Of a stretch of 64,000 nt of DNA, positions 25,985 to 33,584 are shown piece after piece; position 1 is the first letter of the stretch; every line of letters begins with the position of its first letter. The position numbers were made by a program, and so were the translations under genes. The stretch covers positions 1 through 64,000 of the forward strand of contig JAMPIE010000002.1 in the NCBI GenBank assembly GCA_023663135.1, written 5' to 3'. This stretch comes from Alloprevotella sp. Lineage in GTDB: Bacteria; Bacteroidota; Bacteroidia; Bacteroidales; Muribaculaceae. The notes under the pieces were generated by a model, which was not told the origin of the DNA, searched no databases, and was given only the letters and a program-made list of their open reading frames with translations.

Positions 25985-27151
25985 ATGAGCCTCGACTTAC
26001 CAGCCCGCCCCAAGGTGTTTGTCTCCGGATGTTATGACATGCTTCATTCGGGTCATGTAGCTTTCTTTAAGGAGGCATCGGCCTATGGTGACCTTTATGT
26101 TGGCATAGGCTCTGATTCCACCATCATGGAGCTTAAGCATCATAAGCCGGTCTACTCCGAGAAGGAACGCCTTTATATGGTGAAAGCCATCCGCTATGTC
26201 ACCGACGCTTCTATTAATCGTGGCTCCGGGATGCTCGATTTCATCGACACCATTGATCGTCTGAAGCCCAATATCTTTGTTGTAAATTCCGATGGCGGCA
26301 GCGACGCTAAGCGTCTCTTCTGTCAGGAGAGGGGCATCAAATACATTGTCTTGGAGCGTAAGCCCGACGAGGGGCTCGAGGCCCGTTCGACCACCTCTCT
26401 GCGCACCAGCGTCCCCTCTCGCCTCCCCTATCGTATCGACATCGCAGGCACATGGATTGACCAGCCTTACGTCTCCCAGCATGGCCACGGATGGGCCATC
26501 ACAGCCTCTATTGAGCCGACAGTGGAATTCATGGAGCGTGGGGGAATGTCAACCTCCACTCGTAATGCCGCTCGTAAGATATGGCCTTATGAGCTCCCCG
26601 ACTATAACGAGGAGATGCTCGCTCGCCTACTCTTCTGCTTTGAGAACGATCCCGAGAGCGACGGCCTTATATCCGGAGCGCAAGACTCTATTGGGATATG
26701 CATGACTGGTGTCACACGCCATTTTTATGAAGGGCGCTATTGGCCATCAAAGATTGAGCAGACCCATGACGAGGAGGTCATCTCCTGGCTGGAGAGCCAT
26801 ATAGCCCTCCTCCCCATGTTTCCGCGCCGTCCGGGTTGCTCCGTAGTTGATGGTAAAGATATAACTTCCGAGAAGGTGGGGCGGCTCACTGATGCCGCCG
26901 AGCGTTGTTGGGATGCAATGATGGCACGCGATCTCCCTGCTTTTGCTCAGGCATATCGCGACTCTTTTAAGGCCCAAACAGACATGTTCCCAGCCATGAT
27001 ACAGCCTGGCGTGGAGGAATATATATCCTACTGGGAACCTCGCTCGCTTGCCCTCAAGATGGCCGGTGCCGGTGGCGGCGGCCATCTTATCCTCGTCTTT
27101 GACAAGATACCTGACCATCCTTCGCTGATTCCTATCCGCATCCGTCGCTAA
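25985..27151 (+). CDS. Cytidylyltransferase-like domain fused to a reduced GHMP-kinase-like domain
   Basis: 388 residues in two parts. Residues about 9-142 are a nucleotidyltransferase of the cytidylyltransferase-like superfamily: VFVSGCYDMLHSGHVAFFKEA (cited as VFVSGCYDM and LHSGHVAF) includes HxGH at 21-24, and RSTTSLR near 134-140 resembles the second nucleotide motif. Residues about 147-388 resemble GHMP kinases: PYRIDIAGTWIDQP matches the sugar-kinase N-terminus and MAGAGGGGHLILVF the C-terminal glycine motif, but the central ATP loop (PxGxGLGSS) is not recognisable; SGAQDSIGICMTG stands near that place. The order is reversed relative to HldE. Substrate unknown. It is translationally adjacent (3 nt) to argH. 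Confidence 0.75.
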   Translation: MSLDLPARPKVFVSGCYDMLHSGHVAFFKEASAYGDLYVGIGSDSTIMELKHHKPVYSEKERLYMVKAIRYVTDASINRGSGMLDFIDTIDRLKPNIFVVNSDGGSDAKRLFCQERGIKYIVLERKPDEGLEARSTTSLRTSVPSRLPYRIDIAGTWIDQPYVSQHGHGWAITASIEPTVEFMERGGMSTSTRNAARKIWPYELPDYNEEMLARLLFCFENDPESDGLISGAQDSIGICMTGVTRHFYEGRYWPSKIEQTHDEEVISWLESHIALLPMFPRRPGCSVVDGKDITSEKVGRLTDAAERCWDAMMARDLPAFAQAYRDSFKAQTDMFPAMIQPGVEEYISYWEPRSLALKMAGAGGGGHLILVFDKIPDHPSLIPIRIRR

Positions 27152-27164
27152 CATAAGCACCTAT

Positions 27165-27221
27165 CATACAAGCCAACATGGGCAGCCCAGCGATAGCGGG
27201 CTGCCCATGTTGGCTTGTATG
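27165..27221 (+). terminator. 24-bp perfect hairpin ending the arginine operon
   Basis: The arms 27165-27188 and 27198-27221 are perfectly complementary, with a 9-nt loop AGCGATAGC. It lies 13 nt beyond the fusion gene stop. It has no T-tract, but its strength and place fit transcript end formation or mRNA protection. Confidence 0.7.
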
Positions 27222-27233
27222 AGTGGATGGTTT

Positions 27234-27275
27234 CAAGGCAAAGCCTCATCCAATCTTGGATGAGGCTTTGCCTTG
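27234..27275 (-). terminator. 19-bp perfect hairpin at the tRNA 3' side
   Basis: The arms 27234-27252 and 27257-27275 are perfectly complementary with loop ATCT. It begins 2 nt from the 3' end of the minus-strand tRNA, so it probably ends that transcript; it would also block read-through from the arginine operon. Confidence 0.65.
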
Positions 27276-27277
27276 GG

Positions 27278-27351
27278 TAGCGGGACCGAGAATTGAACTC
27301 GGGACCTCCGGGTTATGAATCCGACGCTCTAACCAACTGAGCTATCCCGCC
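27278..27351 (-). tRNA. tRNA-Met (CAU), elongator type
   Basis: The minus-strand sequence folds as a 74-nt tRNA: acceptor GGCGGGA with TCCCGCT plus discriminator A, D arm AGCTCAGTTGGTTAGAGC, anticodon loop TTCATAA (CAU), and T arm with GTTCAATTC. CCA is not encoded. Loop and stem match elongator tRNA-Met of Bacteroidetes; a tRNA-Ile2 (CAU, the TilS substrate) was considered, but the acceptor and anticodon stem fit Met better. Confidence 0.92.
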
Positions 27352-27362
27352 GTTTGCGAGTG

Positions 27363-27394
27363 CAAAGGTAGGGCTATTTTTTATCTCCACCAAA
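27363..27394 (-). promoter_or_regulatory. Promoter of tRNA-Met
   Basis: Minus strand: TTTG (27391-27394), exactly 20 nt, TACCTTTG (27363-27370), 11 nt before the mature tRNA 5' end. A textbook Bacteroidetes promoter. Confidence 0.8.
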
Positions 27395-27441
27395 TTTTTT
27401 TTGATTTTTTTAGAACACAAAATTTATTTCATGCAAAAGAG

Positions 27442-27471
27442 TTGTCCATCAAATTTAAATGACTACATTTG
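27442..27471 (+). promoter_or_regulatory. Aquaporin promoter
   Basis: TTG (27442-27444), 19 nt, TACATTTG (27464-27471), about 50 nt before the aquaporin ATG. Confidence 0.65.
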
Positions 27472-27522
27472 CCAAAACAATACACGTTGATTTTCAACAC
27501 TTAATCATCTCAACTATTTATT

Positions 27523-28206
27523 ATGAAGAAATTCATTGCTGAATTTATCGGCACAATGCTGTTGGTGCTCCTTGCATGCGGTAGTGCAGTGCTCGCCGGT
27601 CCTTCCATCGGAGGCCTTGGCATCGGTCTCTGTTTTGGCCTTATTCTTATTTGTCTCTGCTATTGCATTGGCAACGTATCCGGCTGTCATGTCAATCCCG
27701 CAGTCTCCTTTGCTATGCTTCTCGCCGGTCGCATGAATGGTAAAGATTTCTGTGGATATGTAGTAGCCCAGCTCATCGGAGCTGCAGCCGGTGCCGGCCT
27801 CCTTGCTCTCTTTGTATCCCTTGCTCCCGGCTTTAATTTTGGAGGCATCACATTCGGAACCGCCGACCTTGCTGCCAACGTGCTGCAGCCCGGTGCTACT
27901 CCAGGCATGGCACTCCTTGCCGAGGTGCTTCTCACCATGACCTTTGTGCTTGTAATCCTTGGCGTCACCGATGCCAAGAAAGGCTTTGGCAACTTTGCCG
28001 GCCTGGCCATTGGTCTTGCCTTAGGCCTTGTCAATATCGTTGGTATTCCCGTCGACAACTGCTCCGTCAATCCCGCTCGCTCATTCGGTCCGGCCGTATT
28101 CTCACCGGGAGCATGGGGCGACTTCTGGATCATGGTTGTCGGTCCGCTCGTAGGCGCCGCCATTGCCGTGTGCATCTGGAAGGCCATCTCTTCCGACGAT
28201 AAATAA
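27523..28206 (+). CDS. Aquaporin (MIP family channel)
   Basis: A 227-residue six-helix channel with both NPA boxes: CHVNPAVSF (about 55-63) and CSVNPARSFG (180-189). Length and overall pattern match AqpZ. The aromatic/arginine filter inferred by alignment to AqpZ (F43, H174, T183, R189) is F38, N171, C180, R186: Asn replaces the usual His, and Cys replaces Thr, as in mammalian AQP1. This could change pore size or selectivity, so water versus small-solute transport is uncertain. It is monocistronic, with its own promoter and a downstream hairpin. Confidence 0.93.
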   Translation: MKKFIAEFIGTMLLVLLACGSAVLAGPSIGGLGIGLCFGLILICLCYCIGNVSGCHVNPAVSFAMLLAGRMNGKDFCGYVVAQLIGAAAGAGLLALFVSLAPGFNFGGITFGTADLAANVLQPGATPGMALLAEVLLTMTFVLVILGVTDAKKGFGNFAGLAIGLALGLVNIVGIPVDNCSVNPARSFGPAVFSPGAWGDFWIMVVGPLVGAAIAVCIWKAISSDDK

Positions 28207-28330
28207 CACTTGATAACTAAAAAGCTAAAAAAATCAAAAAGCCCTGCGGAACTTGAACTAACCATGCCCGCCATGCGTCTTTCCAATAGAGAACGATACT
28301 TAGAAACAGCTTTTTGATTAATAAGGTATT

Positions 28331-28364
28331 TGAAAGGAGCCACTCGCGAGAGCGGCTCCTTTCA
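28331..28364. terminator. Bidirectional terminator between aquaporin and the sigma-factor unit
   Basis: TGAAAGGAGCC (28331-28341) pairs with GGCTCCTTTCA (28354-28364). It lies between convergent genes and can serve both. Upstream, ATCAAAAAGC (near 28235) and GCTTTTTGAT (near 28308) form a long-range stem that may also belong to the aquaporin 3' end. Confidence 0.7.
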
Positions 28365-28381
28365 TATGAGTGATGATGCGG

Positions 28382-28780
28382 TTATTTCCCGGCGGCCTTT
28401 TTGGCCTTGGTGGGTATCTTAGATGAGGTAAACATCCACTCCTTGCCGTCGACTATGAGAGAGTAAGTGGAAGTGATGCCGTTGTTCTCAAACACAACTG
28501 TCACTATATCATTGTCAACCTTAGAATAGCTGATGGCCGACTGTCGGTCAAGGTTTATTGCCTTCAGGATCTCGTCAAGGAGGCCGCTGTCTTTTGACGT
28601 GATCATATTGTCTTGCTTTATAATCTGATGAGTGACAGGGTCGCGTTGCTCTGAATAGATTATCTCAACGCCTTTCTGGCCGTCGGTAAATCTATTAACC
28701 AGGGCATCAAGGTTTTTTTGGGCAAAGGTACCTATTGGTGCGATGAGGAAAAGAAGGATAGGGATTAAGGTCTTAAGCAT
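28382..28780 (-). CDS. Small secreted protein of an ECF sigma unit (DUF4252/DUF5024-like)
   Basis: 132 residues with a clear signal peptide (MLKTLIPILLFLIAPIGTFAQ) and a mature part of about 110 residues ending in a basic KAKKAAGK tail. Size, start (LDALVNRFTDGQKGVEIIYS) and place behind an ECF sigma/anti-sigma pair recall Bacteroidetes DUF4252 or DUF5024 proteins, but I cannot fix the family. It may sit in the envelope and be an effector of the sigma system. Confidence 0.65.
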   Translation of the reverse strand: MLKTLIPILLFLIAPIGTFAQKNLDALVNRFTDGQKGVEIIYSEQRDPVTHQIIKQDNMITSKDSGLLDEILKAINLDRQSAISYSKVDNDIVTVVFENNGITSTYSLIVDGKEWMFTSSKIPTKAKKAAGK

Positions 28781-28798
28781 ATCGTATTGCGGTGATGA

Positions 28799-29371
28799 TT
28801 ATTTACACACTATATTTATGGCGGCTTGAAGAGCCAGGGGGCTTGATGCGAGACGACGGCGGAGATGATTCTCCATGGTGCTTCGGGTGTCGGTAGAGGC
28901 GGCTACGAGAGCGTTGACGCTGTCAATGCGCTCGCGGCAGCGGAGGATGTCGTCGCGGATCAAATTTGGGTCACTGACTTTTACTCCGTTGCGTATCACG
29001 TAGCTCCCGGCATACATGGCAAAAAAGTCGTCGTTACTTGTCGCAACATCTCGTGGCATAATCCATGCGGATATGGCCACCACCGCTATAGCAGCTACAG
29101 CGGCTGCCATAGAGAGGAGAGGCCGGAGGTTGAAGCGTCGCTTGTTGTCAACCTTAGCGTCATAGGCCGGAGTGCCCACACATCCTCCTTCATACCAGGC
29201 CATCAGTGGTCGCAACCTGGCGAGGTCGGCCGGGAGTGATGCTTGGTGAAAAAAATCAAATAGTGATTTCTCCTCGTCAAGGGTTGTGAGCCCCTGGTCG
29301 AAGCGGTCAAGGAGACAACGAGCCTCAGAGGGTTTCAGTATATTGTGGGAGGTAATCATTTCAATGTTCAT
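28799..29371 (-). CDS. Putative membrane anti-sigma factor
   Basis: 190 residues with a soluble N-terminus (about 1-80), one transmembrane helix at about 86-105 (LLSMAAAVAAIAVVAISAWI) and a periplasmic C-terminus of about 85 residues. This topology, and the 11-nt overlap with the ECF sigma gene upstream, are those of a membrane anti-sigma factor, although no zinc-binding ZAS motif is present. Function is inferred from position and topology. The gene downstream encodes a small secreted protein. Confidence 0.7.
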   Translation of the reverse strand: MNIEMITSHNILKPSEARCLLDRFDQGLTTLDEEKSLFDFFHQASLPADLARLRPLMAWYEGGCVGTPAYDAKVDNKRRFNLRPLLSMAAAVAAIAVVAISAWIMPRDVATSNDDFFAMYAGSYVIRNGVKVSDPNLIRDDILRCRERIDSVNALVAASTDTRSTMENHLRRRLASSPLALQAAINIVCK

Positions 29372-29888
29372 TGAGTTGAGTCATATAAAGTTGCCGAAGC
29401 CGTGAACGGCCTCTGGAGAGAAGCACTCTCACATTGCCCTCGCTGATGCCGGAGACAGAGGCTATCTCGTCAAGTTCCAGGCCATCGGCATGTCGCATCT
29501 TCAAGATCATAGCTTGCCTTGAAGGGAGCGCATCAATCAGCCCAGCGATAGCCTCTTCTTCCATATCTGAGGCCACAGCCTCTTCGGGCGTGAGAGAAGA
29601 ATCGGCCACATCATATGAGTCATCTAATGATGTTGCCTGTCGGACACCTACGCGCCTAAGGGCGTCGATGGTTATGCGCCGGGCCATCACCATAGCCAGT
29701 GCCTCCGGGTCGGTGTAGCTATCGAGACGGTCGCGGATGGACCATAAGCGCAGCAATGTATCTTGCACAATATCATCGGGGGCATCACATCCTTTGGGGG
29801 CATCGGCAAGCCATCGGGTTGCGGCCGTGAGGAGACGGCAGCGAAGATGCGAGGCTAAGGCGCTGAAGGCTTGGATGTCCAATGGCAT
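29361..29888 (-). CDS. ECF-type RNA polymerase sigma factor (second)
   Basis: About 175 residues if started at 29888 (MPLDIQAFSALASHLR), which matches the family; an ATG at 29942 would add 18 residues. Region 2 includes DAPDDIVQDTLLRLW and AMVMARRITIDALRR. Region 4 includes LPSRQAMILKMRHADGLELDEIASVSGISEGNVRVLLSRGR, cited as LPSRQAMILKMRH and SGISEGNVRVLLSRGR. The downstream overlapping gene is the probable anti-sigma factor. The signal it answers is not evident. Confidence 0.9.
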   Translation of the reverse strand: MPLDIQAFSALASHLRCRLLTAATRWLADAPKGCDAPDDIVQDTLLRLWSIRDRLDSYTDPEALAMVMARRITIDALRRVGVRQATSLDDSYDVADSSLTPEEAVASDMEEEAIAGLIDALPSRQAMILKMRHADGLELDEIASVSGISEGNVRVLLSRGRSRLRQLYMTQLNEH

Positions 29889-29967
29889 AGTGGCGAAGAG
29901 TGAAGAATGAGAGAGCGGCTTGATAGCGATGCTCTTTACCATTAGGACGGATAGGCACCCGATATTG

Positions 29968-30507
29968 TTACAGTCGGTTCATAAAAAAATATTTCCAGAG
30001 AGGAGCAGCCATTAGAGCTTGTTTCATAGAGTCGGATTCAAGGAGGGCAAAGACCTCATTCTCGGTGAGTAGCCGGAGCGTTACATCTTCAGTGTCGTCG
30101 AGATGGCGGTTGCCTCGGGGCTCCACATCGCGGGCGATGAAGGAATAAGATAGATTGTTCTGGCTACCGGGGTTGGCCGAGAGAACGCAATTGAGCGTCC
30201 ATTCGCCTCCCACATATCCCGTCTCCTCCTCCAGCTCACGCTTGGCAGCCTCAAGGGGAGTCTCACCTTCCTCGGCCACTCCGGCCACGAGCTCTGTGAA
30301 GATGTCATCGAGGCCGTGGCGATATTGTTCGACCATGACAAATCGCCCTTCGCAATCGATGGCTATTACATTGACCCATGTGGGATATTCGAGGACGTAA
30401 TATTCGGGGTGGATGTGCCCGTTGGGCATCATAAGGCGGTCGCGTCGGGCTGTTAGCCATGGGCGCTTGATGATATATTCAGAGCTGAGGGTCTTCCATT
30501 TTTCCAT
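29968..30507 (-). CDS. Nudix hydrolase, ADP-ribose pyrophosphatase-like
   Basis: A 179-residue Nudix protein. The box GVAEEGETPLEAAKRELEEETGY (cited as GVAEEGETPLEAAK and RELEEETGYV) satisfies Gx5Ex7REUxEExGU. Strands before it (VNVIAIDCEGRFVMVEQYRHG) fit the ADP-ribose/NudF-like subgroup, with the partner ELVAG segment. The exact substrate is not determined. It lies 8 nt downstream of fmt in the minus-strand unit. Confidence 0.85.
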   Translation of the reverse strand: MEKWKTLSSEYIIKRPWLTARRDRLMMPNGHIHPEYYVLEYPTWVNVIAIDCEGRFVMVEQYRHGLDDIFTELVAGVAEEGETPLEAAKRELEEETGYVGGEWTLNCVLSANPGSQNNLSYSFIARDVEPRGNRHLDDTEDVTLRLLTENEVFALLESDSMKQALMAAPLWKYFFMNRL

Positions 30508-30515
30508 AAACGGGC

Positions 30516-31439
30516 TTATATAAAGGATGGGGTGCCTCCGTGGAGGCCGCGAAGAAAGTCTGAGGCATCCATGCGTTTTTTACCGGCCGGTTGAAGCTCC
30601 AGTATGGCCAAGGGGGCTCCGTCGCCGCAGGTCACAGTCAGAGCCTCAGGCCTGTCGCCCGGCTTCTGAAGTCGTGTGGCAAAGACCTTGACCTTTACCA
30701 CCGCGCCATCGGGCATTGTCATTTCACTCCATGCGGCCGGATAGGGTGAGAGGCCTCTGACGAGATTGTGGATGTCGCGAGCCGACCGGCTCCAGTCAAT
30801 GCGACAGGTCTCGGTAAAAATCTTGGGAGCGGGGGTAGGCTCAATGCCGGTGGCTATTTGCTCGGTGGTCACTGCCCTCCCCTTTTCAATGTCGCGGAGA
30901 GTTTGAAGGGTGAGGTCGGCTCCGAGCGTCATCAGACGGTCATAGACGCTTCCAACATTCTCGTCGGGGCCAATGGCTATGCGCTCTTGCGCTATTATGG
31001 GCCCGGTGTCAATGTCGTGGGAGAGGAAAAATGTGGTCACACCGGTCTCCTTTTCGCCGTTGATTACAGCCCAGTTGATTGGGGCGGCACCACGGTAGCG
31101 CGGTAGGAGCGAGCCATGAAGGTTGAAGGTGCCAAGGCGTGGCATGGACCATACCATTTCGGGCATCATCCTGAAGGCGATGACCACAAATAAGTCGGCA
31201 TCAATCTCACGCAATGCGCTGATAAACTCGGGGTCGCGAAGCTTCTCCGGCTGCATAATAGGCAATCCTGCTTTAAGAGCATATTGTTTCACGGCGCTAA
31301 GACGGGGCGTGTGGCCACGCCCGGCAGGCCGGTCGGGGGCGGTCACTACAGCCGCAACGTCAATGCCATTATCTTCTTCATGAATGCGTCGCAAACTCTC
31401 CACTGCAAATTCCGGTGTGCCAAAAAATATTATCTTCAT
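30516..31439 (-). CDS. fmt: Methionyl-tRNA formyltransferase
   Basis: A 307-residue enzyme formylating initiator Met-tRNA. The start IIFFGTPEFAVESL, FNLHGSLLPRYRGAAPI containing the catalytic histidine and tRNA loop, and DIDTGPII are diagnostic. The C-terminal OB-like domain follows after about residue 205. Length is standard. The 44-bp gap from ruvC contains no convincing promoter, so it is probably co-transcribed with the genes upstream. Confidence 0.96.
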   Translation of the reverse strand: MKIIFFGTPEFAVESLRRIHEEDNGIDVAAVVTAPDRPAGRGHTPRLSAVKQYALKAGLPIMQPEKLRDPEFISALREIDADLFVVIAFRMMPEMVWSMPRLGTFNLHGSLLPRYRGAAPINWAVINGEKETGVTTFFLSHDIDTGPIIAQERIAIGPDENVGSVYDRLMTLGADLTLQTLRDIEKGRAVTTEQIATGIEPTPAPKIFTETCRIDWSRSARDIHNLVRGLSPYPAAWSEMTMPDGAVVKVKVFATRLQKPGDRPEALTVTCGDGAPLAILELQPAGKKRMDASDFLRGLHGGTPSFI

Positions 31440-31483
31440 AATGAGGGAATGAAATTTGATTGGTTAGAAAAAAAGTTGATTAA

Positions 31484-32062
31484 CTATCTGACCATCTCGG
31501 GATGGGATGCAATGAAGCTCTTCCAGTCTTTGGCACCCTTACCTCCGGCGTCAGGTCGGCTTGATTCATAGAAATGGGTCATGGCCACAGCCAAGGCATC
31601 TGTGGCGTCGAGAGGGAGTCCTTCGAGGGTGTCGTCGGGAAGTGTGAGCATGCGTCTAAGCATCTCTCTCACTTGCTCCTTAGAGGCGGCACCATTACCG
31701 GTGATGGCCTGCTTCACCTTGCGAGGCTCATATTCGGCTATAGGCACATCGCGCTCGAGCGCTGCTGCCATTGCCACTCCCTGAGCTCTGCCAAGCTTCA
31801 GCATAGATTGTACGTTTTTGCCAAAGAAAGGGGCCTCAAGGGCCATCTCATCGGGGTGGTAGGCGTCGACAAGGCCCGTTACTCGGTCAAAGATGCGCCT
31901 CAATCGCATGTAATGATCCTCGAACTTGGATAGCTGGATCACGCCGAGGGTAACTACTTCTGCCTTTTTTTGTCTCGTGATGCCCAGTATCCCATAGCCC
32001 ATCACGTTGGTGCCGGGGTCGATGCCTATAATAATGCGGTTGTAGTGGTCAGTCGTTGCCAT
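31484..32062 (-). CDS. ruvC: Crossover junction endodeoxyribonuclease RuvC
   Basis: A 192-residue Holliday-junction resolvase. [17 protein letters not shown] gives the first acidic residue, LEAPFFGKN the glutamate, and [14 protein letters not shown] the last two aspartates, spaced as expected. Basic residues between them contact the junction. The start overlaps the end of the DUF4286 gene by 14 nt. ruvA and ruvB are not in this window. Confidence 0.95.
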   Translation of the reverse strand: MATTDHYNRIIIGIDPGTNVMGYGILGITRQKKAEVVTLGVIQLSKFEDHYMRLRRIFDRVTGLVDAYHPDEMALEAPFFGKNVQSMLKLGRAQGVAMAAALERDVPIAEYEPRKVKQAITGNGAASKEQVREMLRRMLTLPDDTLEGLPLDATDALAVAMTHFYESSRPDAGGKGAKDWKSFIASHPEMVR

Positions 32063-32384
32063 CGCCGGGCTGCCATGAATGGGAGATGACGTCCATATAT
32101 GTTGAAAACCACACTACGTGGCCATGCCCATAGAGCTTTTCAAGCTCGTGGCGCAGAGGCTCGGCTGTGGTTTCCCATACGGCAGCAGCCGCTTCCTCTT
32201 CCATCACAAACTGTATGGCATAGTTACGGCTATCATCGTGGGGGGCGTTTACCAGGGCCATAGTGTGACCCTTGACACCGGGCGAGGCCATGGCGGCGGG
32301 GATATATAGCCGGTTTGCCCATTCAAGAAACATTTCGGGGGCAGCTTTTGGGTCGAGGATAAAAGTGGTGTTGAAAAGAATCAT
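32049..32384 (-). CDS. DUF4286 family protein
   Basis: About 111 residues from ATG 32384 ([18 protein letters not shown]); the open frame extends further upstream into the neighbouring gene, but the family starts here. It has a ferredoxin-like alternation of strands and helices, and [20 protein letters not shown]-like helices toward the C-terminus. Its conserved place just before ruvC in Bacteroidetes supports the call; its role is unknown. It overlaps ruvC by 14 nt and the dispanin-like gene by 4 nt. Confidence 0.8.
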   Translation of the reverse strand: MILFNTTFILDPKAAPEMFLEWANRLYIPAAMASPGVKGHTMALVNAPHDDSRNYAIQFVMEEEAAAAVWETTAEPLRHELEKLYGHGHVVWFSTYMDVISHSWQPGDGND

Positions 32385-32710
32385 ATGGTAAATGTAAGGA
32401 ATGATGGTCGGAGTGTACCGGTGAACCACAGCCAGCCTGCGACCAGCCAAGCCACCGTCCCAATATAGAGACACCATGCGATGAGCGTCCGGGCTCGATC
32501 TGAGGCTTTTGCGGCATCGTCATATCGTCCCAGAGCATAGTGCTCCTCCACCTTTGAGGAAAAATACATGGCCATGGCTCCTAAGGGGAGGCACATGAAG
32601 ATGGTGACTAAGAGCGACTGTATGGCCCATGTGGGTGGGCATGGCAGAATGCGTAGCCCCATTGCCTCTGGCATCTTCCCATATGAGCCGGGGGTTATTC
32701 TTGATTTCAT
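32381..32710 (-). CDS. CD225/dispanin-like membrane protein
   Basis: About 109 residues from ATG 32710 (MKSRITPGSYGKMPEAMG). Two hydrophobic helices, about 29-50 (AIQSLLVTIFMCLPLGAMAM) and 76-97 (LIAWCLYIGTVAWLVAGWLW), flank a loop with YFSSKVEEHYALGRYDDAAKAS. The P-P-T-W opening, cysteine and polar loop fit the CD225/dispanin family, related to interferon-induced transmembrane proteins that affect membrane fusion in vertebrates. The bacterial role is unknown. The 3' end overlaps the DUF4286 start by 4 nt. Confidence 0.8.
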   Translation of the reverse strand: MKSRITPGSYGKMPEAMGLRILPCPPTWAIQSLLVTIFMCLPLGAMAMYFSSKVEEHYALGRYDDAAKASDRARTLIAWCLYIGTVAWLVAGWLWFTGTLRPSFLTFTI

Positions 32711-32741
32711 TGCGATAAAGGTTTTCGTTTGAGTGTCATCA

Positions 32742-33509
32742 TTATTTGTTGAAATGGGCCTTGAGTTTGCGGCCAAAGCCACGGAAGAAGATCTCGACAT
32801 GGCGCAGCAACGTGGCCTTTATACCATAATAATAACACATGATGCGAAAACGTTCACGTAACGACTTATATTCATTGTTGGTTGTCACCCCTTCGCTGAG
32901 ATAATCTATCACCGGCTCGGGACCGACGTAGACATTTTTTCTTGAGTGTTGGAGGCAGCGTATGGTCCATTCATAGTCGGCCGAGAAGCGGTAGAGGCGG
33001 TTGTAATGGCCGGTGATGCTGCGCAGCACGGCCATAGCCTGATGGCACACTTTCATACCATCAGCAAAGGAGTTATAGTCAAGATGCTCGGGAGCGCGGA
33101 AGTGCCTTTCTCCCACCTTGCGCCGCTCATTGTCCACTAAGATGGTCTGGCCATAGACGATGCCGGGCATATCCTCGCGCCTGATGGCCTCGGCATAGCG
33201 GCTCAAGACATCAGGGCCATGGAAGGCATCGCCGGCGTTGAGGAAGATCAGGTAGAGACCATGGGCTCGCTCAAGCCCCTTGTTCATGGCGTCGTAGAGC
33301 CCGCGGTCGGGCTCGCTGACTATCACAGACCCGGGTAAAGCCAACTCCCGTGCTATCTCCACGGTAGAGTCTTTTGATGATCCGTCGATGATTATCTGCT
33401 CTATCTCCCCGGCATAGTCTTGCGACGCGATGCTTTTGAGCGTAGCCGGCAGTGTGGACTCGGCGTTATATGTGACGGTTATGATGGTAAAGAGCGGACT
33501 GGCTTCCAT
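32742..33509 (-). CDS. Family 2 glycosyltransferase
   Basis: About 255 residues from ATG 33509 (MEASPLFTIITVTYNAES). The upstream ATG at 33539 lies inside the -7 box and is unlikely. GT-A fold motifs: ITVTYNAESTL, IIDGSSKDSTVEIA, SEPDRGLYDAMNKGL and the metal-binding region LNAGDAFHG in place of DxD. It resembles WcaA/PGL-type transferases that act in surface polysaccharide synthesis, but no polysaccharide cluster surrounds it. It may start the long minus-strand unit down to 28.4 kb. Confidence 0.88.
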   Translation of the reverse strand: MEASPLFTIITVTYNAESTLPATLKSIASQDYAGEIEQIIIDGSSKDSTVEIARELALPGSVIVSEPDRGLYDAMNKGLERAHGLYLIFLNAGDAFHGPDVLSRYAEAIRREDMPGIVYGQTILVDNERRKVGERHFRAPEHLDYNSFADGMKVCHQAMAVLRSITGHYNRLYRFSADYEWTIRCLQHSRKNVYVGPEPVIDYLSEGVTTNNEYKSLRERFRIMCYYYGIKATLLRHVEIFFRGFGRKLKAHFNK

Positions 33510-33536
33510 AATGGGATGAATTGCGTGATGACTCTG

Positions 33537-33544
33537 CAAAGATA
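33537..33544 (-). promoter_or_regulatory. -7 box of the glycosyltransferase gene
   Basis: TATCTTTG on the minus strand, 27 nt before ATG 33509, supporting that start. A -33 box is not clear. Confidence 0.5.
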
Positions 33545-33584
33545 ATGATTGCCGACGGAAATTTAGTAATCTCCAAAAAATTAC

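Noticed and set aside
27165-27275. Insertion-sequence ends or an attachment site at the tRNA
   Set aside because: The two hairpins differ in sequence, no transposase or integrase is nearby, and no tRNA-end duplicate was seen.
27278-27351. tRNA-Ile2 (CAU) instead of tRNA-Met
   Set aside because: The acceptor stem and anticodon-arm sequence match elongator tRNA-Met of Bacteroidetes; also not initiator, since the first base pair and anticodon-stem G-C run of initiators are missing.
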